The notes: generated by a model from the letters alone, not told the origin. A stretch of DNA of 64,000 nucleotides from Nocardia aurantia (GCF_009604425.1 NZ_WEGI01000003.1:372001-436000); one strand, 5' to 3'. Shown: positions 18,084-27,449, counted from the stretch's first letter. Numbers and translations are program-made.

Positions 18084-19223
18084 GTGAGAGATGCCGTGAT
18101 CGTAGCCGCCGTGCGCACGCCGATCGGTAAGCGCAACGGCTCCTACGCCGATGTGCATCCGGTCGACCTGTCGGCCGGAGTGTTACGGGAGATCGTGGAG
18201 CGCACCGGAATCGACCCGGCGGTGGTCGACGACGTGGTGTGGGGTTGCGTCCAGCCGGTCGATGCCCAGGCGCTGAATGTGGCGCGCAACGCGGTGCTGG
18301 CGGCCGGGTGGCCGGAGTCGGTGCCGGGCACCACGATCGACCGGCAGTGCGGCTCGTCGCAGCAGTCGGCGCATTTCGCGGCCGCTCTCGTGGTGTCGGG
18401 TCAGGCCGATGTCGTCGTGGCCGGCGGCGCCGAGGTGATGAGCCTGGTGCCCATGGGCTCGGTCACGCGAGGACAGTTCGGCGAGCCCTTCGGCCCGCTG
18501 TTCGGTGCGCGCTATCCGGAGACGCCGAATCAGGGCATCGGGGCCGAGACGATCGCGGCACAGTGGCGGCTGTCCCGGCAGCAACTCGACGAATATGCCC
18601 TGAACTCACACGATCTGGCCGCCGCGGCGATCGATCGCGGCGCCTTCGCCGGACAGTACGCACCGGTGGAGGGGACCGGGCTCATCGTCGACGAGGGGGT
18701 CCGCCGCGGTACGACACCGGAGCGGATGGCCTCGCTCCCACCGGCTTTCAAGGAGGGCGGGGTCATCCACGCCGGCAACTCGTCGCAGATCTCCGACGGC
18801 GCCGGCGCGTTGCTGATCACCACGAGCGAGAAGGCCGCGCGGCTGGGACTACGGCCGCTGGCCCGGCTGCACGGATTCGCCGTGGCCGGCAGTGATCCGG
18901 TGACCATGCTGACCGGCCCCATCCCGGCGACCGCGAAGGTGCTGGCCCGGACCGACCTGTCGATCGGCGACATCGGGGCGTTCGAGATCAACGAGGCGTT
19001 CGCCTCGGTGCCGCTGGCCTGGCTGGCCGAGACCGGTGCGGACCCGAAGCGGCTGAATCCGCTCGGTGGCGCCATCGCGGTGGGTCACCCGCTGGGCGGC
19101 TCGGGCGCGATCCTCATGACCCGTTTGGTGCATCACATGGTGGACAACGGAATTCGCTACGGCCTGCAGAGCATGTGTGAGGGTGGCGGGATGGCCAATG
19201 CCACCGTGCTGGAACTGATCTGA
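18084..19223 (+). CDS. Thiolase (acetyl-CoA acetyltransferase family)
   Basis: A 379-residue thiolase starting at GTG 18084. All catalytic elements are visible: nucleophilic Cys in DRQCGSSQQ (~residue 90), NEAFASVPLAW, the His in AVGHPLGGSGA, and the second Cys in MCEGGGMANA near the C-terminus. It cleaves 3-ketoacyl-CoA to acetyl-CoA (or propionyl-CoA) plus a shortened acyl-CoA. It is divergent from the acyl-CoA synthetase/hydratase pair, with shared operators. Confidence 0.95.
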   Translation: MRDAVIVAAVRTPIGKRNGSYADVHPVDLSAGVLREIVERTGIDPAVVDDVVWGCVQPVDAQALNVARNAVLAAGWPESVPGTTIDRQCGSSQQSAHFAAALVVSGQADVVVAGGAEVMSLVPMGSVTRGQFGEPFGPLFGARYPETPNQGIGAETIAAQWRLSRQQLDEYALNSHDLAAAAIDRGAFAGQYAPVEGTGLIVDEGVRRGTTPERMASLPPAFKEGGVIHAGNSSQISDGAGALLITTSEKAARLGLRPLARLHGFAVAGSDPVTMLTGPIPATAKVLARTDLSIGDIGAFEINEAFASVPLAWLAETGADPKRLNPLGGAIAVGHPLGGSGAILMTRLVHHMVDNGIRYGLQSMCEGGGMANATVLELI

Positions 19224-19248
19224 CCGAGGCCGCCACGAAACGAGCTGT

Positions 19249-19276
19249 GCCGCCCCGGAATCCACCACGGGGCGGC
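19249..19276. terminator. Hairpin between convergent thiolase and phosphotransferase genes
   Basis: Perfect 9-bp stem GCCGCCCCG / CGGGGCGGC with a 10-nt loop, between two converging stops; likely a bidirectional terminator. Confidence 0.55.
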
Positions 19277-19287
19277 GCGGGTGTCCG

Positions 19288-20322
19288 TCAGCGCGCGGTC
19301 GTGGCCCGCTCGGCCGCGTCGATCCACGACCGGCACGCCACCCGGAAGCGTTCCAGGCCGCGGTCGTCGTCCATGGCGCCGGAGGCGAACCGGGCATGGG
19401 CGCGCAGCGCCGTGCACGCCAGCCGCCACGACGCGAAGGTGTCGTAGACCCAGAAGCCGTCCATCGGCACCGTGGAACGGGACCGGTAGCGGTCCAGCAC
19501 TTCGGCGACGGTGATCGAACCCGGTGCGGTGGTGGGCATCTCGTCGCCGAGCATCGCTTCCGCGGGCGGCTGCCAGAACGCCACCAGCGCGGCGAGATCG
19601 GCCAGTGGATCGCCGAGCGAGGCGAGTTCCCAGTCCAGGATTGCCCGCACCCGGCCGTCGGAACCGACGATCGCGTTGCCGAGCCGGTAGTCGCCGTGCA
19701 CGATCCGGACCGGACCGCTCGCCGGCAGGTGGCTCTCGATCAGGCCGGTGAGGCTGTGCAGACGGGCCACCGAGTCGGCGGTTCCGGGCTGGGCCGCCGC
19801 GTCGATCACGGACCGCCAGCGATGCAACTGCCGCGCGACGTAACCCGAGCGCGGCCCGAAATCGCCGAGCCCCACCGCATCCGGATCGATGGAGTGCAGG
19901 GTGGCGAGGATGTCCACGATCTGTTCGGTCGCGGTGCGCAGCGCCGCCGGTTCGACGTCGCGGCTCGCGGCCGTGGCATCGGCGAGGACGAATCCGGGCA
20001 CGAATTCGGTGATGTGACAAGGCAATCCGAGCGGGTCGGCGGCGGCGCCGACCGCGGCGAGCCGGGGCACCGGTACCGCGCTGCCGGCCAGTGCGGACAT
20101 GACCCGCACCTCGCGGTCGGTGTCGTGTGCCTTCCCCGAGGTGTGGCCGGCCGGCGGATGCCGGAGCACCCAGCATTCGCCGGCGTTGTCCCGCAGCCGG
20201 TAGGTGAGCATGCTGTAGCCGCCGCTGATCCGCTCGCAGGTGAACGGCGGTTCGGCGGCGGGCAGCGCGTGTGCGAGCCAGTCGGCGACCGGGCCCGGCA
20301 GTTCGCGGTCGAGGGTGGTCAC
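19288..20322 (-). CDS. Phosphotransferase-family protein (APH/ACAD10-like kinase fold)
   Basis: A 344-residue aminoglycoside-phosphotransferase-fold protein. The Brenner-type motif IVHGDYRLGNAIVG carries the catalytic Asp, and RAILDWELASLGDPLADLA is the metal-binding region. The start is GTG 20322, overlapping the MaoC stop (GTGA). In actinobacteria this subfamily travels with acyl-CoA dehydrogenases and hydratases and is thought to phosphorylate hydroxyacyl compounds (ACAD10/11 relation); that role here is an inference from context. Confidence 0.85.
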   Translation of the reverse strand: MTTLDRELPGPVADWLAHALPAAEPPFTCERISGGYSMLTYRLRDNAGECWVLRHPPAGHTSGKAHDTDREVRVMSALAGSAVPVPRLAAVGAAADPLGLPCHITEFVPGFVLADATAASRDVEPAALRTATEQIVDILATLHSIDPDAVGLGDFGPRSGYVARQLHRWRSVIDAAAQPGTADSVARLHSLTGLIESHLPASGPVRIVHGDYRLGNAIVGSDGRVRAILDWELASLGDPLADLAALVAFWQPPAEAMLGDEMPTTAPGSITVAEVLDRYRSRSTVPMDGFWVYDTFASWRLACTALRAHARFASGAMDDDRGLERFRVACRSWIDAAERATTAR

Positions 20323-21188
20323 GCGGCGGCCCCGACACCGAGTTCGGCGAGCAGCGCCGGAGCGTCGTCGCGGTCGGCGACCGTCGCGGTCAGCACCACG
20401 TGGTCGTCCTCGTGCCATCCCGTGAGGCGCAGGGTCTCGCCGGGGAACACCACGCCGGTGAATTTCGCGTCGTAACTGCGGACGGCCGCGGTGTCGTCGT
20501 CGAGCAGGATGCGCAGCGCCGCTTTCAGCGCGATCCCGTAGGTGCACAGTCCGTGCAGGATCGGCCGCGGGAAGCCGGCGGCCGCGGCGACCACCGGATC
20601 ACTGTGCAGGGGGTTGCGGTCACCGAGCAGCCGATACCAGAGGGCCTGCTGCGGCAGGGTCGCGACGGTGGTGACGGCGTCCGGAGCGCGGCCGGGCACC
20701 GCGATGTCCCGCGACGGGCCCCGTTCGCCGCCGAATCCGCCCTCACCACGGATGAACAGCCGGGAGGTCTCCGTCCACAGCGGCGCTCCGGCGGCGCTGC
20801 GGACCGTCGTCTCGAGCGAAACCAGGGCCGCCTTGCCCTTGTCGTGCACGGCGGCCACCCGGGTGTCCGCGAGCGCGCCGTCGGCCCGGGGCGGAATCGG
20901 GGCGTGCAGGTCGATCCGCTGGCTACCGTGCAGGTACTGCGACAGCTCGGCCTCGATCCCGGGCCAGTCCAGATCCGGCGGTTCGGCGTCGCGCAGTGAA
21001 CGCGCCACGACCGCGAACGACGGCAGCACCCGCAGATCCGTCTCGGTGGCGTACGCCAGCTCGGCGGGATCCGTCGGAGCCGATCCGGCCCCCAGCGCCA
21101 GGTGGTACAGCAGGACGTCGTCGGGGCGCCAGTCGAACGTCTTCGGCCGGGCCGGCGTGGTCGTGGCCAGGGTCTCATCGATCGGCAC
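20319..21188 (-). CDS. MaoC-like (R)-specific enoyl-CoA hydratase, double hotdog (HtdY-like)
   Basis: A 289-residue two-hotdog-domain hydratase. The active-site motif GDRNPLHSDP followed by GFPRPILHGLCTYG (hydratase-2 motif with Asp and His) is complete. GTG 21188 is preferred to TTG 21215 because the operator-like repeat covers the TTG and the resulting N-terminus (VPIDETL) aligns with mycobacterial homologs of about 290 residues such as Rv3389c. It hydrates trans-2-enoyl-CoA and is translationally coupled to the downstream phosphotransferase. Confidence 0.9.
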   Translation of the reverse strand: MPIDETLATTTPARPKTFDWRPDDVLLYHLALGAGSAPTDPAELAYATETDLRVLPSFAVVARSLRDAEPPDLDWPGIEAELSQYLHGSQRIDLHAPIPPRADGALADTRVAAVHDKGKAALVSLETTVRSAAGAPLWTETSRLFIRGEGGFGGERGPSRDIAVPGRAPDAVTTVATLPQQALWYRLLGDRNPLHSDPVVAAAAGFPRPILHGLCTYGIALKAALRILLDDDTAAVRSYDAKFTGVVFPGETLRLTGWHEDDHVVLTATVADRDDAPALLAELGVGAAA

Positions 21189-21210
21189 GGGTATCGGTCT
21201 CTCGCTCGTA

Positions 21211-21229
21211 CTCAACTAACCGGTTGATT
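21211..21229. promoter_or_regulatory. Operator-like palindrome upstream of the MaoC gene
   Basis: Contains AACCGGTT within CAACTAACCGGTTGATT. On the reverse strand, TCAACCGGTTAGTTGAG resembles the repeats at 17831-17980, suggesting common regulation of the acyl-CoA genes. Confidence 0.42.
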
Positions 21230-21400
21230 ATAACTCGACCTGTCGCTGCGGCAAGCATTCTCGCGCGGGGCCGGCGCGACGGACCGTTCGCGGTCGGCAC
21301 CGGTGCGGTGGTCCGGGGTGATACCGCCGAGAGTCGGCCGGACATCGTCGCGCCGCGTGAACCAAGGACGCGCCGGCGACGGTCCACGAGACCGTTCCGA

Positions 21401-22285
21401 TCATCGGCCGGTCGGATCGAAGGTCGAATTCCACGGCCGGACAACCCGTTCGGCGAACTCGCGGAGTTCCTCGATCGCGGTGCGGGTTCTGGTCCACGGC
21501 GCGACGATCACCCGGGTCACGCCGGCGTCGACATACTGTCGCAGGTCGGCGATCTCGGAGATGCGGCCGTGCACGGTCACCTCGATCGGGGTGGTGCGGC
21601 CGTGCCGCGCGGCGAGGTCGGTGAGCCGGGCCAGTGCCGCCGGTAGTTCGATGAGGCTGTGGTTCATCGGCATCCAGCCGGCGCCGACGGTGGCGGCGCG
21701 GCGCAGGGCGGCCGGGCCGTCGCCGCCGATGTGCAGTGCCGGTCCCGGTCGCTGGACCGGTTTCGGCTCGAAGGCCAGCGGCCCGAAATCGAAGTGCTCG
21801 CCGTGGTGTTCGACGACCGGTTCGGACCACAGTCGCCGGCACACCTCGATCGTCTCGTCCACGCGGGCGCCGCGGCGATCGAAATCCAGTCCGACGGCCT
21901 CCCATTCGGCACGCAGCCAGCTGGCGCCGAGGCCGAGGGCCAGCCGCCCGCCGGACAGGACGTCGACGGTGGTCGCGGCCCGCGCGGTGACGAACGGGTG
22001 CCGCAGGCCGATGTTGTAGACGTTGATGCCCAGCAGGACCCGCCGCGTCCGCGCGGCCAGGTGGCAGAGCACCCCGAAGGGGTCGAGGACCGGGATGTCG
22101 GAGGGGATGGGCGGGTGGTCCGAACCGGCGTGCGGGCTGCCGGACGAGTCGATCGGGACCACGAGATGTTCCGGTATCCACACGGATTCGAAGCCGAGGC
22201 GGTCCGCCTCCTCGGCGATGTCGGCCCACCGGTCGATGCGGGCGCTGTGCAGCCCGATACCGAACCGCAGCGGTGCGGTGGTCAT
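21401..22285 (-). CDS. LLM-class (luciferase-like) flavin/F420-dependent oxidoreductase
   Basis: A 294-residue TIM-barrel oxidoreductase of the luciferase-like superfamily. Typical features: FGIGLHSARIDRWADIAEEAD at the N-terminus, SVWIPEHLVVP, LGLGASWLRAEW (the LGxGxG/A phosphate loop) and LHIGGDGPAALRRAA. ATG 22285 has GAAGGAG upstream. In mycobacteria and nocardiae most such proteins use F420; that is an inference. It is divergent from a TetR gene with an inverted repeat in between. Confidence 0.9.
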   Translation of the reverse strand: MTTAPLRFGIGLHSARIDRWADIAEEADRLGFESVWIPEHLVVPIDSSGSPHAGSDHPPIPSDIPVLDPFGVLCHLAARTRRVLLGINVYNIGLRHPFVTARAATTVDVLSGGRLALGLGASWLRAEWEAVGLDFDRRGARVDETIEVCRRLWSEPVVEHHGEHFDFGPLAFEPKPVQRPGPALHIGGDGPAALRRAATVGAGWMPMNHSLIELPAALARLTDLAARHGRTTPIEVTVHGRISEIADLRQYVDAGVTRVIVAPWTRTRTAIEELREFAERVVRPWNSTFDPTGR

Positions 22286-22340
22286 CGTTCGCTCCTTCTC
22301 TCGGCTCGGCGGAGACTCCGGTCCGGCCCGCGTTCGATAC

Positions 22341-22358
22341 TTTACACTGATAGGTAAA
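22341..22358. promoter_or_regulatory. Operator-like inverted repeat, LLM/TetR intergenic region
   Basis: TTTAC-N8-GTAAA, lying 55 bp from the LLM start. It shares ACACTG and GTAAA with the site at 23204 read on the opposite strand (11 of 16 positions agree). Confidence 0.45.
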
Positions 22359-22478
22359 ATTCCCGGTGGCGGTTCCGCGATCGGGCAGCCGCCGAGACTG
22401 CTTGCGGTGCAGGGAAATCTCGACGTGACGGGAAGGTCATGACGGATGCGCGACGCTGAGCCGGGAGGGCGCTGACCG

Positions 22479-23099
22479 ATGGGACGTCCGCAGGTGCCCT
22501 TGGTGGATCCCGAGGTGGCGGTGACCAAGGCGCTGGAGATCATCGACCGGGACGGGCTCGCGGCGCTCAGCCTGCGGCGGCTCGGCGCCGAGCTCGGCGT
22601 GACCGGTGCCGCGCTGTACCACCACTTCGCCGACAAGGAGGAAATCCTGCGTGGAGTGACGGACTTGGTCATCCGGCGGGAGGTGATCCCGACGATCCCC
22701 GGTGGCACCTGGGAGGAGTACGTGCTCCAGTCGGTGAGCCGCTACCGCGCCGCTCTGCTCGCGCATCCGAACGCCGCACCGCTGATGACACCGCCCGGCG
22801 GGCAGGTTGTCGCCGACAATCTCCGACGCGAGTTCATCGTCACCAAGATGCTCGATTCCGGAGTTCCGCGGCGGCTGTGCTACCCGATCCTGGACAGTAT
22901 GGAAATTATGGCGTTCGGGTCGGCGATGACGAATCTGCGCCGCCTGCCGCTGCACGAGCGCCTGGGGTTGTACGACCGCAGCGAGCATCCCAACCTGCAG
23001 AAGGTCGTGCGCGCGACCCCGAAGTCCGCGGAGCGCTTGTTCCGGCTGGAGCTCGAGGCGCTGCTCACCGGCTGGAAGACCCTCATCTCCGGTGAGTGA
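22479..23099 (+). CDS. TetR-family transcriptional regulator
   Basis: A 206-residue TetR protein. The HTH RRLGAELGVTGAALYHHF lies at residues ~31-48, followed by a TetR_C-type ligand domain. It sits between the divergent LLM oxidoreductase and the downstream amidohydrolase; similar inverted repeats precede both, so it probably controls them. GGAGGG lies 11 nt upstream of its ATG. Confidence 0.88.
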   Translation: MGRPQVPLVDPEVAVTKALEIIDRDGLAALSLRRLGAELGVTGAALYHHFADKEEILRGVTDLVIRREVIPTIPGGTWEEYVLQSVSRYRAALLAHPNAAPLMTPPGGQVVADNLRREFIVTKMLDSGVPRRLCYPILDSMEIMAFGSAMTNLRRLPLHERLGLYDRSEHPNLQKVVRATPKSAERLFRLELEALLTGWKTLISGE

Positions 23100-23203
23100 G
23101 AAGCCGCTCGCCGTGGGTGGAGCGGAGTCTGGCGGTGTCCGGCTGTGCTGGTGGCTTTGTCCTCGAATGCGCACGGCGGCAAGCGTTTCGGCGCTCTCGA
23201 TCA

Positions 23204-23222
23204 TTTACTAGACAGTGTTAAA
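23204..23222. promoter_or_regulatory. Operator-like site upstream of the amidohydrolase
   Basis: TTTACTAGACAGTGTTAAA, an imperfect palindrome about 55 bp before the amidohydrolase ATG and related to the repeat at 22341. Confidence 0.42.
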
Positions 23223-23276
23223 TTCTGCCCTTACGATGAGGTTGCCAGACCATCTAGTTGCCTGGAGGTAACTGTC

Positions 23277-24512
23277 ATGTCCCGGAAGTTGGACTTCCCG
23301 GTTTTCGATGCCGACAACCACATGTACGAGACCACGGATGCGTTCACCAAGTACTTGCCGGACAGTCACGCCGGCCTGGTGAAGTACGTGCAGGTCAACG
23401 GGCGCACGAAGATCGCGCTGCGGAACGTGATCAGCGAGTACATCCCCAACCCGACCTTCAACAAGGTCGCCCCGCCCGGTGCGCAGGAGGTCGAGTTCAA
23501 GCTCAAGAACCCCGCCTCGCGCACGAAGGCGCCGAAGGAGGGCGACAAGGTTCTGGCGGACCCGCCCAAGTACATCGAGGCGCCGCCGGCGTTCTTCAAT
23601 CCGCAGGACCGGCTCGAGCTGATGAACGAACTCAGCATCGACCGCGCGCTGATGTGGCCGACGCTCGCGAGCCTGCTGGAGGAGCGGCTCGCCGACGATG
23701 CGGAGGCGACCCATCTCGTCGTCCATGCCTTGAACGAGTGGATGTTCGAGCATTGGTCCTACAACGTCAACGAGCGCATCTTCCCGACGCCGGTGATCAC
23801 GCTGCCCATCGTCGACGAGGCGATCCGCGAATTCGATCGCGTGGTCGAACGGGGTGCCCGGGTCATCCTGATCCGGCCCGCTCCGGTGCCGGATGTGAAG
23901 GGTGCGCGCCGGTCGTTCGCGCTGCCCGAGTTCGACCCGTTCTGGAAGCGGGTCGAGGAATCCGGGGTGCTGGTCGGCATGCATGCCTCCGACGACGGAT
24001 ACCAGCGCTACATCAACGAATGGGAGGGCGAGCAGGGCGAGTTCCTGCCCTTCACCCGCCGGACCTCCGGTTTCCGGGAGATCCTGCACGCGGAGTCACG
24101 CGGCATCAAGGATGTCGTGGCCTCGATCATCGGTCACGGCCTGGCCACCCGATTCCCCGGGATCCGGTTCATGCCGGTCGAGAACGGCAGTTCGTGGGTC
24201 CGCCCGCTGGTCGACACCCTGCAGAAGGTCTACGACCGCGCGCCGCACGCGTTCGACGAGGACCCGATGGTGGCGATGAAGCGGTCGATCTTCGTGCACC
24301 CGTTCCACGAGGAGGACGTGCTCGGCCTCGTCGACGTCGTCGGCGCGGACAACATCGTCTTCGGCTCGGACTATCCCCACCCCGAGGGCTTGTTCGACCC
24401 GGTGACCTGGGTCGACGAGCTGGATTCGCTGGACCTCGAAGACCGCAAGAAGATCATGGGCGCCAATCTCGCCGCGCTGATGGGAGTCGACCCGCTCGCC
24501 AAAGCGGTCTAG
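23277..24512 (+). CDS. Amidohydrolase-2-family metal-dependent hydrolase/decarboxylase
   Basis: A 411-residue protein of the amidohydrolase 2 (ACMSD-like) superfamily. FDADNHMYET at the N-terminus replaces the usual HxH ligand pair, a pattern common in actinobacterial members. GMHASDDGYQ, a His-rich VHPFHEEDV and the C-terminal FGSDYPHPEG complete the metal and active-site region. ATG 23277 has TGGAGGT upstream. Such proteins often accompany acyl-CoA and steroid-type catabolism; the reaction is unknown. Confidence 0.87.
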   Translation: MSRKLDFPVFDADNHMYETTDAFTKYLPDSHAGLVKYVQVNGRTKIALRNVISEYIPNPTFNKVAPPGAQEVEFKLKNPASRTKAPKEGDKVLADPPKYIEAPPAFFNPQDRLELMNELSIDRALMWPTLASLLEERLADDAEATHLVVHALNEWMFEHWSYNVNERIFPTPVITLPIVDEAIREFDRVVERGARVILIRPAPVPDVKGARRSFALPEFDPFWKRVEESGVLVGMHASDDGYQRYINEWEGEQGEFLPFTRRTSGFREILHAESRGIKDVVASIIGHGLATRFPGIRFMPVENGSSWVRPLVDTLQKVYDRAPHAFDEDPMVAMKRSIFVHPFHEEDVLGLVDVVGADNIVFGSDYPHPEGLFDPVTWVDELDSLDLEDRKKIMGANLAALMGVDPLAKAV

Positions 24513-24519
24513 AAGAAGG

Positions 24520-25770
24520 TCAGGGCGCCGGATCGGTCAAGGTGGTGATCGTCCGGCTGACCCGGCCGGCCGCCTTCGTGTCGCCGGTGGCGGCGTGCAC
24601 GCGGTGCTGCCAGTGCAGGCAGTCCAGGACGACGGCGCGGACGTCGGAGTCGATCAGGGCACGTGGCACCAGCCGGCCGATGATGCCGTTCAGCCATCCG
24701 ACGGCATCGGCGGCCGCGCTGAGATCGTCCTGTTCGAACATGCGCTGACCGAAGTTCACCGCTACCGCCGCCCAAGTCGGGGCGAAATCGCCGGACTGCC
24801 CCTGCGGACTCGTGGCGCCCTCCTGCGACGCGGCCGCGAAGAGGGCGTGCGCCTCCAGGCCCAGCAGGATCTGGTCCCGGCCCGGAACCGCGAACTGCAA
24901 CCGCGCCAAGGTCTTCGCGAGCCCGAGGCCGGGCTGCGCGTCACAACGCATGGCCGGCACCAGGATTCGATCCTCCGGGGCCGCCGCGGTGAAACTCGGT
25001 GGCAGCACGCCGCTGTCGGCGGCGGCGAGCACCCGCGCCAGGGTCGGCTGGTTGGCGCGGATGTATTCCGATCCCGGGCATTCGATCGGGCCGCCGGTGG
25101 CCATGACCAGTGTGTGCGCCGCACGGGCCATGTCGTCGCGACCCGCGGAGGCGTGCACGACCCGGGATACGTTGGCCGCCACCCGCAATGCGATCGCGTG
25201 CGCCGGCGCCAGGGCCGCCGGGTCGAACGTCCGGGACATGCTCAGATAGCCGCGCACCGACCGATCCGCCGCGGCGGCAGCGAGATCCGGATCGCCGCCG
25301 ATGATCAGTTGCACCAGGCCGACGTGGGCGAGCACCCGTGCCGTCGACTCCATCGGCCAGCCCGGATCGAGCGCCGACAGCGCGGCGTGCTGGGCATCGA
25401 CGATGGCCGACAGCGGCCGCCCGGCCGCCGCGTGCACCCGCGCCCGCCGCAACACGACATCCGCGATCAGCTCCCCGGTCTCCGCCTCGCCCTGCCTGGT
25501 GTAGGCCGACTCGGCGCCGTCGAGAGCCGTCGTCGCGGCCGCGTGATCGCCTGCCTCCAAATACCATTCGCCGAGGGTGTAGAGCATCGAACCGAGCCGG
25601 TACCAGGTGTCCGCCTGCTGCGGCTCGGCCACGATCAGCTCCCGCGCATGGGTGCACGCCAGTTCGTAACAGGCGGTGGCGGCGTGCCGATCGTGCTCAC
25701 GTAAGCGCCAGGCTTCCCCTTCGAGCCAGATCACTTCACGCATATCCAGTGGCGGAGAAAAAGACGACAC
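24520..25770 (-). CDS. TPR-like helical protein, unknown function
   Basis: A 416-residue (from GTG 25770) or 407-residue (from ATG 25743) protein made of repeated helical hairpins: AATACYELACTHARELIV, WYRLGSMLYTLGEWYLEAGD, RARVHAAAGRPLSAIVDAQ. These look like tetratricopeptide units. No enzymatic motif, signal peptide or HTH is visible. It resembles the TPR half of actinomycete XRE/TPR regulators but lacks their DNA-binding part. It converges on the amidohydrolase with a 7-bp gap. Confidence 0.65.
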   Translation of the reverse strand: MSSFSPPLDMREVIWLEGEAWRLREHDRHAATACYELACTHARELIVAEPQQADTWYRLGSMLYTLGEWYLEAGDHAAATTALDGAESAYTRQGEAETGELIADVVLRRARVHAAAGRPLSAIVDAQHAALSALDPGWPMESTARVLAHVGLVQLIIGGDPDLAAAAADRSVRGYLSMSRTFDPAALAPAHAIALRVAANVSRVVHASAGRDDMARAAHTLVMATGGPIECPGSEYIRANQPTLARVLAAADSGVLPPSFTAAAPEDRILVPAMRCDAQPGLGLAKTLARLQFAVPGRDQILLGLEAHALFAAASQEGATSPQGQSGDFAPTWAAVAVNFGQRMFEQDDLSAAADAVGWLNGIIGRLVPRALIDSDVRAVVLDCLHWQHRVHAATGDTKAAGRVSRTITTLTDPAP

Positions 25771-26201
25771 CGTCCCATCATGACATCCGGCGAAAGTATG
25801 GCGAATTCCGATGCGGCCGTGAAAAATTCGTATCGAAATGTTCATATGCGGGGTGGGCCGGACCGTGTCGCCGCCGTCTCCGCTTCCGCGACTTCGCGTT
25901 CGGATTGATCGGGACTTCCATCGGAATTCTTCTGCATCTGATCGGAACGAGGCGCTTGTCCAGGCGCTCCGCGTGGTGAGGCCGGGCGATGCCCGTCCCG
26001 GCGTCGGCGGTGCCGGGCGTGGACACGGGCGGAAAGGGTTGCGCAAATGCGACATTCGAGGATATTCGTCGAATACTCGTTGTGGTATCACGAACAGATC
26101 ACCGGCGCCGGTCTGTGAGTCGGCACGAAGCGGATTGATCCGCGCCGTTTTCGTCCGGCCGGCCATAAGGTTCGAACCGATACCGAACCAGTGGGGACAC
26201 T
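25771..26201. other. Intergenic region with an inverted repeat at 26057-26079
   Basis: No gene is recognisable. The base composition drops in GC toward the middle. TATTCG-T-CGAATA (26063-26075), flanked by CGAG and CTCG, makes a palindrome about 125 bp upstream of the secreted hydrolase and could be its operator. Confidence 0.4.
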
Positions 26202-27050
26202 ATGTTTCGAGCTTTTACCGGCGAAGGGCGATCGGGTGCGCTGCGGCGGCTGATCGGGGTGCTGCTGGTGAGCGCCCTGCTGCCGCTGTCCTGGGGCGCC
26301 GCGGCGACACCGGCCGGCGCCGAACCGGGACCGGTCCGGATGGTGACCGATCCGCGTCTGCCCGGCCACACGATATACCTGCCCGCCGAGCCGGCGGAGC
26401 ACACCCCGGTGCTGATCTGGGGTGAAGGTGGTTGTGTCGCAATGAATTCGCTGTACGTCGACTTCCTCTCGGCGATCGCGGCGCGCGGCGTGATGGTCAT
26501 CGACAACTCCGAGCCGTACGGTCTCGGACTGCTCGACCAGGCGGTCATGAACGCATCCGTGGACTGGGTGGGCGCCGAGAACGCGCGACCGGGCGGCCCG
26601 TATTCGGGGCGACTCGACGCCGGGCACATCGCGGTCGCCGGATGGTCCTGTGGCGGACTGCAATCCTACGAACTGGCCGTGAGCCGGCCGGAGATCGCGA
26701 CCGTCGGCATCATCGACAGCGGTCAGATCGTCGTCGACCAGGCGCAACTCGATCGGCTGCGCGCGCCGGTGTTGTATCTGCTGGGCGGGCCCACCGACAT
26801 CGCCTACGAGAACGGGGTCCGGGACTTCGAACACCTCCCGCCGGCCCTGCCCGCTTTCCTGGGCTCGTCCGACACCGGCCACTTCGGCACATTCCTGCAA
26901 CCCCGTGGCGGCGCCTACGCGACTCTGCTCGGCGACTGGATTCGCTGGCGCGTCGCCGGCGATCCGGTGGCAGCACGAACCTTCACCGGTCCGGCCTGCG
27001 GACTGTGCACCACGCCGGGATGGTCGGTGCGACGCCGCAATATCGACTGA
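26202..27050 (+). CDS. Secreted alpha/beta hydrolase
   Basis: A 282-residue exported hydrolase. A long signal peptide (hydrophobic core around residues 17-33, TPAGAEP cleavage region) precedes a compact alpha/beta-hydrolase fold. The nucleophile elbow is AGWSCGG (Ser), a candidate acid is in GGPTDIAYE, and the His is probably in SDTGHFGTF. A Cys pair near the C-terminus (ACGLCTTP) may form a disulfide. It resembles secreted polyester/lipid hydrolases of actinobacteria; the substrate is not known. Confidence 0.82.
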   Translation: MFRAFTGEGRSGALRRLIGVLLVSALLPLSWGAAATPAGAEPGPVRMVTDPRLPGHTIYLPAEPAEHTPVLIWGEGGCVAMNSLYVDFLSAIAARGVMVIDNSEPYGLGLLDQAVMNASVDWVGAENARPGGPYSGRLDAGHIAVAGWSCGGLQSYELAVSRPEIATVGIIDSGQIVVDQAQLDRLRAPVLYLLGGPTDIAYENGVRDFEHLPPALPAFLGSSDTGHFGTFLQPRGGAYATLLGDWIRWRVAGDPVAARTFTGPACGLCTTPGWSVRRRNID

Positions 27051-27098
27051 GAAGTCGGGGTTGCATCCGGTACCGAAGTACAGGCTTACCGTGAGGTC

Positions 27099-27449
27099 GT
27101 GACCGACAACGACCTGTATACGCAGATGACGACTCTCTCGGCGTGCACGCTGCCGACGGTGCGGCGCCCGGCCCGTCTCGCCGAATTCGACGACCTCTTC
27201 GCCCGCTCGGTGACCGCCACGGCCCGCCCGTCGGCGACCCGGCTGGAGTTGCGGCTACGCGAGGGCGCCGAACCCGTGAGCCGTGATCTGGCGGCCCGCG
27301 AGTCGAACTGCTGCGCGTTCTTCACCTTCACGTTCACCCCGGACACGGCGGGCACCGTGATGGGAATCGAGGTCCCCGCCGAACACCTCGACATCCTCGA
27401 CGCGCTCGCCGGGCGCGCGGCGGCGGCCGGGCCGGGAGCGAGCCGGTGA
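27099..27449 (+). CDS. Small Cys-containing protein of a MerR/metal cluster
   Basis: A 116-residue protein (GTG start) without signal or membrane segment. ARESNCCAFFTF is the conserved-looking core with adjacent cysteines, and SACTLP is near the N-terminus. Proteins like this are found directly upstream of MerR-type regulators in Streptomyces and relatives; no biochemical role is established to my knowledge. It overlaps the MerR gene by 4 nt. A thiol-based metal-binding role is an inference. Confidence 0.65.
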   Translation: MTDNDLYTQMTTLSACTLPTVRRPARLAEFDDLFARSVTATARPSATRLELRLREGAEPVSRDLAARESNCCAFFTFTFTPDTAGTVMGIEVPAEHLDILDALAGRAAAAGPGASR

